Origin: Brevibacterium zhoupengii
GTDB taxonomy: Bacteria > Actinomycetota > Actinomycetes > Actinomycetales > Brevibacteriaceae
DNA: 64,000 nucleotides
NCBI RefSeq assembly: GCF_021117425.1
Contig: NZ_CP088298.1
Span: 744,001-808,000 of the forward strand
Reading direction: 5' to 3'
Shown here: positions 58,254-64,000 of the stretch, piece by piece
How positions within the stretch are numbered: position 1 is the stretch's first letter
How the letters are laid out: each line of letters starts with the position of its first letter
Program-made: the position numbers and the translations under genes
Notes under the pieces: generated by a model
Told to the model about the DNA's origin: nothing
Databases searched by the model: none
What the model saw: only the letters and a program-made list of their open reading frames with translations

Positions 58254-59492
58254 TCAGGGGTCTTCCAGGTCGGCGGTCAGTCGCTGGAGGGTGATGAACA
58301 GGTGCGCGGCGGTGACCAGGGTGGTGTGGTGGTGCCAGCCAGCCCAGGTGCGGCCTTCGAAGTGGTCCAGTCCGAGGCCGTGCTTGAGCTCACGGTAGTC
58401 GTGCTCGATCCGCCAGCGGATCTTGCCCAGCCGGACCAGCTCGGCGATCGGGGTGTCGGCCGGCAGGGTGGACAGCCAGTAGTCGGTGGGTGCTTCGGCG
58501 CCTTCTGGCCATTCGACCAGCAGCCAGCACTGCGGCAGGGATCCGTCCGGGTTGCGGGGCAGGTTCCGGTTGGCCGGGCGTGCCCGCACCGCGGTGAACC
58601 GGGTGGCTAGGGTGCCACGGGAACCGGCCCGCCAGGACACCTGCTCGAAGGCCTCCGGATCCAGGGGCGCGGCCAGGTCCTTGGCCTGGAGCGGGCCGTC
58701 TCGGTAGCTGGCCCGGGCCGGGGGGCGGCCGCGCCCGGAGTAGGCCGGGAACTCGAAGGTGGCCTCGGCCGGGTGCACGCTGGTGGCTCCCTTGACCTGC
58801 ACGATGTAGTCGATGCCCCGCTCGGTCAGGCCGGTGCGGAAGGCGCCGTTGTCCCCGTAACCGGCGTCGGCACAGATCACCGGCGGCGGGGCCAGCCCCC
58901 AACAGGCGAGTTCGTCGAGCATCTCCAACGCCAGTTCCCACTTGGGCCGGTGCCGCACCGTGTCCGGGATGGCGGCCTTCGCCCGTCGTGCCGCGGCGTG
59001 TTCGGCGTCCTCGTTGGTCTCGGCGCACACATCGTCCCAGGACTCGGGCAAAAACAGCCGCCAGCCCAGCGGGCAAGACGCGGCATCGGTCGCCGCGTGC
59101 ACGCTCACCCCGATCTGGCAGTTGGCGACCTTGCCCAGCGACCCGGAGTACTGACGGGCCACCCCCGGGGAGGCCGGCCCGTCCTTGGGGAAACCGGTGT
59201 CATCGATCACCCACGCCTGCGGCTGGACCAACCCGATCGCCTTGGCCGCCAGGCGCCGGCGGACCGGCTCCACGGCCCAGTGCGAGGACGACACGAACTG
59301 CTGCAGCTACTGGTAGTCGATCCCGAGCCGCTCGCCCATCGGCTGCATCGACTTGCGCCGGCCCTCCAGCATCAAACCCCGCAGGTACAACCCGCCCTTG
59401 GCCCGCTGGTCCTTCCGGGACAGCGAGGCGAACACCTCGGCCACGAACGACTCCAACTCACCCCGCACCCACTCAATCTCGTCCTGACGCAT
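58254..59492 (-). mobile_element. IS701-family transposase gene, interrupted by amber codon
   Basis: Reading 59492 to 58254 gives about 412 codons of an IS701-type DDE transposase: EIEWVRGELESFVAEVFASL, GERLGIDYQ, then TAG (59307-59309), then LQQFVSSSHWAVEPVRRR, VIDDTGFPKDG with the first Asp, SGSLGKVANCQIGVSVH, ICADAGYGDN with the second Asp, and WRIEHDYRELKHGLGLDHFEGR with the Glu. Family members have Gln at the stop position (CAG to TAG). GTG at 59294 could restart a shorter protein. Terminal repeats could not be fixed, so only the gene span is given. The element is probably inactive. Confidence 0.82.
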
Positions 59493-59544
59493 GCGGCGCG
59501 ATTAACAGGACCCGACACAGATTAAAAGACCTAACCAAGTACTA

Positions 59545-60798
59545 CTAGCCACGACCCCCTTCTCCACGGGAACCATACTTGGTAAAGCGGGGATGGTCGC
59601 CGATTGTTTCGACGAGATGTTCTGCGATTGCAAGTGACGAAGTTGCACCGGGCGAGGGCGCATTGCGCACTAGGGTCGCGCTACCGATGTCCTCGATGAC
59701 GAAGTCATCGAGGAGGCGGCCATGTCGATCCATGGCCTGTGCGCGGATGCCGCGGGTAATGGGTGTGGATACGGCTCCTTCCAGGCTGGGCACATATGCT
59801 GCAGCACCGGCCAGGAACTTCTGACGGGAAAGAACCGCACCGAACTCCTGCACCGCGGCGTGCATATTTTGCCCGGCGAACTTCCAGAAGCCCGGGCTGG
59901 CCGCCACGTCGATGCTGTCCTTGAGCCCAATCCGCCAGCCGTTGTAGTTCTCCCGACCAAAAGACAAGAACGCGTTGGGGCCGACGAGCATCTCCCCGTC
60001 TACCCGCTTAGTGAGGTGAACCCCTAAGAATGGGTATGCCGGATCCGGCACCGGATACACCAGGCCATTCAGGATGTTTCGATGTTCGGGGGCCAACTGC
60101 GAGTACTGGCCAAAGAACGGCACGATCTTAGGATAGGCAGCCCCTCCTGCCAGACGCGCGACTCGGTCGGACTGCAGTCCGGCGCAAGCGATGAGGTGAT
60201 CAAAGGTGTGGATGCTTTGCTCACCGCCACGCGCCACGGTTACTGCACAACCCTGTTCCCTATTGGCAATGGAGACGACCTCGGCCCCCAGAATCACCCG
60301 CCCCCCAGCGCGCTGGACGTCATCAATGAGCGCGCGCGTGACCGCGGCGTAATCGATAATCGCGGTATGGGGTGAGTGCAGTGCCATTCGGCCGACTGCG
60401 TTAGGTTCAACGCTTCGGATGCCTTCGGGACCGAGTAGTTCGACGTCGGGCACACCGTTGGCTAGCGCCTTCTCCTTGATATCCCGCAGTCGGGCTTCTT
60501 CCTCCGGTGTTAGTGCCACCACGATCTTGCCGCATTTGTCGAACGGCAAGTTCTTTTCGCCGGCGTAGTCGTGCAATAGGTCAACGCCTCGGCGGCACAG
60601 GCGCGCTTTGAGGCTACCGGGCTGATAGTACAGTCCGGCATGGACGACACCTGAGTTGTGTCCAGTCTGGTGGTCAGCCACGGCATCTGCCTTGTCAAGG
60701 ACGGTGACCTCTGCGCCCGGAAATCGATGGGTGATCTCGCGGGCCACGGCGGCGCCGATGATTCCTGCGCCGATCACCCCGAACGAATATGTGGACAT
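59545..60798 (-). CDS. lhgO: L-2-hydroxyglutarate oxidase
   Basis: 417 residues of the FAD-dependent DAO fold: FGVIGAGIIGAAVAREI, HNSGVVHAGLYYQPGSLKARLCRRG, IACAGLQSDRVARLAGG, FFGQYSQL and LVYPVPDPAYPFLGVHLTKRVDGEMLVGPNA, all typical of LhgO. It oxidises L-2-hydroxyglutarate to 2-oxoglutarate, passing electrons to the quinone pool in known members. Divergent from a GntR gene by 55 bases and followed downstream by transposase remains. With the succinate-semialdehyde-type dehydrogenase at 61626 it recalls the csiD-lhgO-gabD glutarate/lysine pathway. Confidence 0.9.
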   Translation of the reverse strand: MSTYSFGVIGAGIIGAAVAREITHRFPGAEVTVLDKADAVADHQTGHNSGVVHAGLYYQPGSLKARLCRRGVDLLHDYAGEKNLPFDKCGKIVVALTPEEEARLRDIKEKALANGVPDVELLGPEGIRSVEPNAVGRMALHSPHTAIIDYAAVTRALIDDVQRAGGRVILGAEVVSIANREQGCAVTVARGGEQSIHTFDHLIACAGLQSDRVARLAGGAAYPKIVPFFGQYSQLAPEHRNILNGLVYPVPDPAYPFLGVHLTKRVDGEMLVGPNAFLSFGRENYNGWRIGLKDSIDVAASPGFWKFAGQNMHAAVQEFGAVLSRQKFLAGAAAYVPSLEGAVSTPITRGIRAQAMDRHGRLLDDFVIEDIGSATLVRNAPSPGATSSLAIAEHLVETIGDHPRFTKYGSRGEGGRG

Positions 60799-60853
60799 TG
60801 TTGGATTGCTCCTTTGAAATAGACTCTGGTGCTGGATTTGGGATACTGGAGGA

Positions 60854-61570
60854 ATGGATACTGTCAGTCGTGGTGTGAGCTTGACCGATCAGGCTGTCGA
60901 ATCGATCAGGGGCGCCATCATCAAGGGCGACTTGGTCCCTGACCGGCTGTACACCGGTTCAGAGCTGGCTCGCCAGCTGGGCGTGTCTCGTACGCCCATC
61001 CGTGAGGCGTTGCAGGTCCTCTCGCGGCGCGGCATGGTCATCATCGAGAAGAACCGCGGGGTGCGCGTGCTCAATACCTCAGTCAAATCATTGATCGAGG
61101 TGTTCCAAGTGCGGTTGATGCTCGAGGTTCCGATGTCTCGGCGTGCAGCACAGTTGAAGACAGACAGTTCCGTGGCGGAGTTCGAGGCCGCCGTGGAGCT
61201 GTTTCGTGTCGCGGCGGAGTCGGGCGACCCCGGAGCCGTCCTGCGCGCGGATCGTGACTTCCATGGTGCTTTGATGGCCGGCGCCGGGAACGACAAGGCG
61301 CGGGAGCTGCTCCAGGAGGAGCGCGACTTCGTGCTCAGCACCGGAGTAGGTACGGTCCCCACCTCGCGCACCGCGATGGAGTGCTTTGATGACCACGCCG
61401 ACATCATCGCCGCATACCGCCGAGGGGACGCCGTGGCCGTCGGCCGTGCCGTATCGCGACACATTGCCAATACCGTCCGAATCTTGATTCGCCAGGAAAC
61501 GCGGAATCGTCCCGAATTCGGCGAGGTCGACGCCGACGAAGCCATCAATTGGCTGACGCAGCAATGCTGA
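60854..61570 (+). CDS. GntR-family regulator (FCD, CsiR-like)
   Basis: 238 residues: winged helix SELARQLGVSRTPIREALQVLSRRGMVIIEKNRGVRV and an FCD domain with VRLMLEVPMSRRAAQL, RADRDFHGALMAGAGN and CFDDHADIIAAYRRGDAVAVGRAVSRHI. ACTGGAGG precedes the ATG. Divergent from lhgO, as CsiR is linked to lhgO in other bacteria; 2-hydroxyglutarate or glutarate is a possible effector, by analogy. Confidence 0.87.
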   Translation: MDTVSRGVSLTDQAVESIRGAIIKGDLVPDRLYTGSELARQLGVSRTPIREALQVLSRRGMVIIEKNRGVRVLNTSVKSLIEVFQVRLMLEVPMSRRAAQLKTDSSVAEFEAAVELFRVAAESGDPGAVLRADRDFHGALMAGAGNDKARELLQEERDFVLSTGVGTVPTSRTAMECFDDHADIIAAYRRGDAVAVGRAVSRHIANTVRILIRQETRNRPEFGEVDADEAINWLTQQC

Positions 61571-61625
61571 GTACAACTCCGCCCGCCATGGGCGCCCGCC
61601 GTAGACACATTTGTTGCCTCGCAGG

Positions 61626-63104
61626 TCATACGGTCACCGCGATATATTTTTCGATCTGGTACTCCTCGATGCCGCTGTGACCGCCTTCTTTCCCAAGCCC
61701 CGAGGCTTTAATGCCACCGAACGGCGCGGCTGGGTCCGCGACTACGGGACGATTAATGCCAACCATTCCGCTTTCGAGGCGTTCCGCTGCCTGAATTGCC
61801 TTGGTGATATCGCGCGTGTAGACGTAGGAAACCAGCCCGAACGGCGTGTTGTTCGCGACCTCAATCGCCTGATCATCGCTTTCCGCTTCGTAGATGGACG
61901 CGATCGGCCCGAAGATTTCTTTGGTGGCGAGGGCAGAATCCAAAGAGGCGTTAGCGACCACGGTCGGCGCGAAAAAGAATCCGGCCCGGGGTACGGCCTC
62001 GCCGCCTGCTATGACTACTGCACCCTGATCGATGGCATCCTCGAGCAACTTCTGGACATTGTTGCGCTGGTTCCCATCGACAAGGGGTCCCACGTCAACG
62101 CCCTCTTCGGTGCCCGGGCCGACTTTGAGTTGGGCGACCTTGGCCAAGAAAGCCTCTCGGAATGCGGGTGCCACCGACTTCTCCACGATGATCCGGTTCG
62201 CGGCGACGCACACCTGACCTGCGTTTCGGAACTTCGCTACCGCTGCGCCGGCTGCAGCCTCGACTGGATCAGCATCCGAGAGTACGACGAACGGCCCGTT
62301 TCCTCCGAGCTCCATGGAGGAGGTCATCACGTGATCTGCGGCCTGCTTGAGCAGTGTCGTTCCGACTGCGGTCGATCCAGTAAAGCTGACTTTACGCAAC
62401 GTTGGCCTTGACATAAGGGCCTTCGACTGGCCCGAGGCAGAACTGGTCGTAATGAGGTTGAGTGCTCCCTGGGGAACTCCTGCGTCATGGAGAAGCTGCA
62501 CAAACATGTGGGTCGAAAGCGGCGTGAGTGCTGCGGGCTTGATGAGCACAGTGCAACCGGCGGCGAGGGCAGCACCGGCTTTGCGCGCACCCATCGACAA
62601 CGGGAAGTTCCACGGCGTGACGAGATAAGACGGGCCCACCGGCTGGTGAGTGGTGATGATCTTGTAGCCACCGTTGGGGGCGTCACTGTATCCACCCCGC
62701 TGTTGGGGGACCTGTTCGGAATACCACTGGATGTAGTCGGCAGAAACCTGTACTTCACCGCGGGCCTCAGCCAGGGGCTTACCCATCTCCAAGGACATGA
62801 CCCAGGCAATATCCTCCTTACGCTCGAGCAGCAGATCATAGGCGCGACGCAAGATGTTCGAGCGGTGACGGGTTGTCGTCGTTCCCCACTCGTTCTGGGC
62901 CCTGGTAGCGACCTCAAGGGCCTCCAACGCATCCTCCAGTGACGCGTCTGCCACTGCGACGATGACCGTCTCATCGGCCGGGTTCTGAACATCGAAGGTG
63001 TTGCTGTTCGACGCAGAACGCCATTCTCCGCCGATGAAAAGCCCGGTCGGCACATCGATCTGACCGTGGGGCGCGGACAAGGTTGTCCAGTTTGATGGCT
63101 TCAT
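61626..63104 (-). CDS. NAD(P)-dependent succinate-semialdehyde dehydrogenase-type enzyme
   Basis: 492 residues of the aldehyde dehydrogenase family: VTPWNFPLSMGARKAGAALAAGC with the catalytic Asn, TGSTAVGTTLLKQA, MELGGNGPFVVLSDAD with the general-base Glu, and AGQVCVAANRIIVE with the catalytic Cys. EIFGPIASIY and NTPFGLVSYVYT complete it. Closest in pattern to GabD-like enzymes (succinate or glutarate semialdehyde). Its gene is convergent with the GntR gene and divergent from the MHS transporter. Confidence 0.87.
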   Translation of the reverse strand: MKPSNWTTLSAPHGQIDVPTGLFIGGEWRSASNSNTFDVQNPADETVIVAVADASLEDALEALEVATRAQNEWGTTTTRHRSNILRRAYDLLLERKEDIAWVMSLEMGKPLAEARGEVQVSADYIQWYSEQVPQQRGGYSDAPNGGYKIITTHQPVGPSYLVTPWNFPLSMGARKAGAALAAGCTVLIKPAALTPLSTHMFVQLLHDAGVPQGALNLITTSSASGQSKALMSRPTLRKVSFTGSTAVGTTLLKQAADHVMTSSMELGGNGPFVVLSDADPVEAAAGAAVAKFRNAGQVCVAANRIIVEKSVAPAFREAFLAKVAQLKVGPGTEEGVDVGPLVDGNQRNNVQKLLEDAIDQGAVVIAGGEAVPRAGFFFAPTVVANASLDSALATKEIFGPIASIYEAESDDQAIEVANNTPFGLVSYVYTRDITKAIQAAERLESGMVGINRPVVADPAAPFGGIKASGLGKEGGHSGIEEYQIEKYIAVTV

Positions 63105-63168
63105 GAGGAACGGATCCTTCCAGGATGTCGGTGACGTGAACCGGTACTAGGAACTTAGTGCACGAGAG

Positions 63169-63207
63169 TTGACTTACACGTTACATGCAAGTCATCATAA
63201 CTGTAAT
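63169..63207. promoter_or_regulatory. Promoter/operator region between dehydrogenase and MHS genes
   Basis: TGACTT (63170-63175) and AAGTCA (63189-63194) form a dyad with 13 bases between. TTGACT at 63169 resembles a -35 box and the following stretch to 63207 is AT-rich (CATCATAACTGTAAT). Probable promoter for the transporter with an overlapping operator. Confidence 0.4.
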
Positions 63208-63253
63208 CCAAGTTACAAAGCAGTGACCTCGCGCTAGCGATAGGGAGAGAACA

Positions 63254-64000
63254 ATGACAACGACTAAGCAATCCGAGCGGGCTCGGGTGAGGCGCGTAGC
63301 CGGCTCCTCCATGATCGGCACCACTATTGAGTGGTACGACTACTACATCTTCGGCACGGCGGCGGTACTGGTCATCAACGACCAATTCTTCCCGGACCTG
63401 TCCCCTGCAGCGGGGACTCTCGCCTCGCTGGCCACATTCTCCGTGGCCTTCATCGCCCGTCCCTTCGGCGGCATCATTTTCGGCCACTTCGGCGACAAGG
63501 TCAGTCGTAAGACGATTCTGGTCTGGTCACTAATGCTGATGGGGGTGTCGACGTTCCTGGTGGGCTTCCTGCCCAACTATGCCGCCATCGGTATTTGGGC
63601 ACCTATTCTTCTCGTGGCCCTGCGCTTCCTTCAGGGCCTCGCAGTGGGCGGCGAATGGGGCGGGGCTGTCCTCATGGCCCTCGAACATGCCCCCCAGAAC
63701 AAGAGAGCCTTCTACGCTTCCTGGACACAGTCAGGTGTGCCTGCGGCCCTCGTCCTGTCCTCGACGATTTTCCTGTTCATGCAAATGATGGATGAGCCTG
63801 CGTTCCACTCTTGGGGCTGGCGCGTTCCGTTCTGGATCTCGGCTGCGCTGATTGTGGTGGGCCTGTTCATCCGTCTGCGCATTACAGAATCGCCTGAGTT
63901 CTTGAAGATGAAGGCCGACAAGCGAGAAGTTCGTATCCCCCTGTTCGAACTTCTGCGGACAGCTTGGTGGCCTCTGCTCCTCGGCATCTTCACGCTGGCC
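63254..64000 (+). CDS. MHS-family MFS transporter, N-terminal part
   Basis: Open from the ATG at 63254 (TAGGGAGAG upstream) to the window end, 249 codons. SSMIGTTIEWYDYYIFGTAAVLV and FGHFGDKVSRKTILVWSLML are MHS signatures; FLQGLAVGGEWGGAVLMALEH and SWGWRVPFWISAALIVVG follow. About seven helices are present, the rest lies outside. It is the likely carrier for a dicarboxylate such as 2-oxoglutarate, glutarate or 2-hydroxyglutarate used by the neighbouring lhgO and dehydrogenase genes. Confidence 0.88.
   Translation, partial: MTTTKQSERARVRRVAGSSMIGTTIEWYDYYIFGTAAVLVINDQFFPDLSPAAGTLASLATFSVAFIARPFGGIIFGHFGDKVSRKTILVWSLMLMGVSTFLVGFLPNYAAIGIWAPILLVALRFLQGLAVGGEWGGAVLMALEHAPQNKRAFYASWTQSGVPAALVLSSTIFLFMQMMDEPAFHSWGWRVPFWISAALIVVGLFIRLRITESPEFLKMKADKREVRIPLFELLRTAWWPLLLGIFTLA

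Noticed and set aside
58180-59548. Exact ends and target duplication of the IS701 element
   Set aside because: TTAG near 58205 and CTAG near 59546 are possible target-site words, but no convincing terminal inverted repeat pair could be matched by eye.
1-64000. CRISPR arrays, rRNA genes, intact tRNA genes, replication origin
   Set aside because: Only short tandem repeats without spaced identical units, no rRNA-like stretches, and just one tRNA 3' fragment were found; none of these features can be supported.

Overview
The window is 64 kb of high-GC DNA from an actinobacterium. Gene content (DUF3151 and DUF5058 proteins, many MHS-type transporters, dense CoA-thioester catabolism, a compact sialic-acid locus) suggests Micrococcales and most probably Brevibacterium. 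That placement is inferred from content only, because no rRNA or other marker gene is present.

Layout. 1-2.2 kb: the end of an operon of a Gfo/Idh/MocA oxidoreductase, a TIM-barrel isomerase and a shikimate-dehydrogenase paralogue. 2.4-6.9 kb: a DctA-type C4-dicarboxylate carrier with a divergent CitA/DcuS-type sensor and its response regulator. 7-7.5 kb: an orphan AbiEi antitoxin. 7.5-20.8 kb: a large acyl-CoA catabolic region holding an acyl-CoA ligase, short-chain dehydrogenases, an MHS transporter, a phosphotriesterase-type lactonase, a MaoC hydratase, an ACAD10/11-type dehydrogenase that overlaps its APH-type kinase, a TetR regulator and an epoxide-hydrolase-like protein; a frameshifted 2-keto-4-pentenoate-hydratase gene ends it. 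The set fits lactone or 4-hydroxy-acid degradation. 20.8-27 kb: a second epoxide hydrolase, AraC/DUF2000, HemD, and an Lrp-DUF4166-SDR operon. 27-30.2 kb: a DUF5058 membrane protein broken by an in-frame TGA, a second membrane protein and an M20 amidohydrolase.

30.2-37.2 kb: a GntR/lyase/CoA-transferase operon divergent from a 2-hydroxycarboxylate transporter, a histidine phosphatase and a two-subunit CoA-transferase. 37.2-44.8 kb: flavodoxin-fold reductase with TetR, malic enzyme, an SPFH protein, and TetR/CaiB-BaiF/acyl-CoA dehydrogenase. 44.9-50.6 kb: sialic-acid/amino-sugar genes (GntR, nagB, nanE, nanK, nanA, SSS transporter) sharing a putative GntR box. 50.8-52.3 kb: a complete AbiEi/AbiEii pair whose toxin has lost one catalytic Asp. 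52.4-54.9 kb: GT2 glycosyltransferase, a GDPD-like membrane protein and DUF3151.

54.9-59.5 kb is a scarred recombination zone: a lower-GC SDR gene, a truncated SDR start beside an IS-like end, a GlxA-type regulator with a small monooxygenase, a 3' fragment of a tRNA-Thr-like gene with its terminator, and an IS701-type transposase interrupted by an amber codon. 59.5-64 kb carries lhgO, a GntR regulator, a succinate-semialdehyde-type dehydrogenase and the start of an MHS transporter, resembling an L-2-hydroxyglutarate/glutarate module.

No rRNA, intact tRNA or CRISPR array was seen. At least six genes are broken or remnants, and most intact genes sit in tightly overlapping operons.
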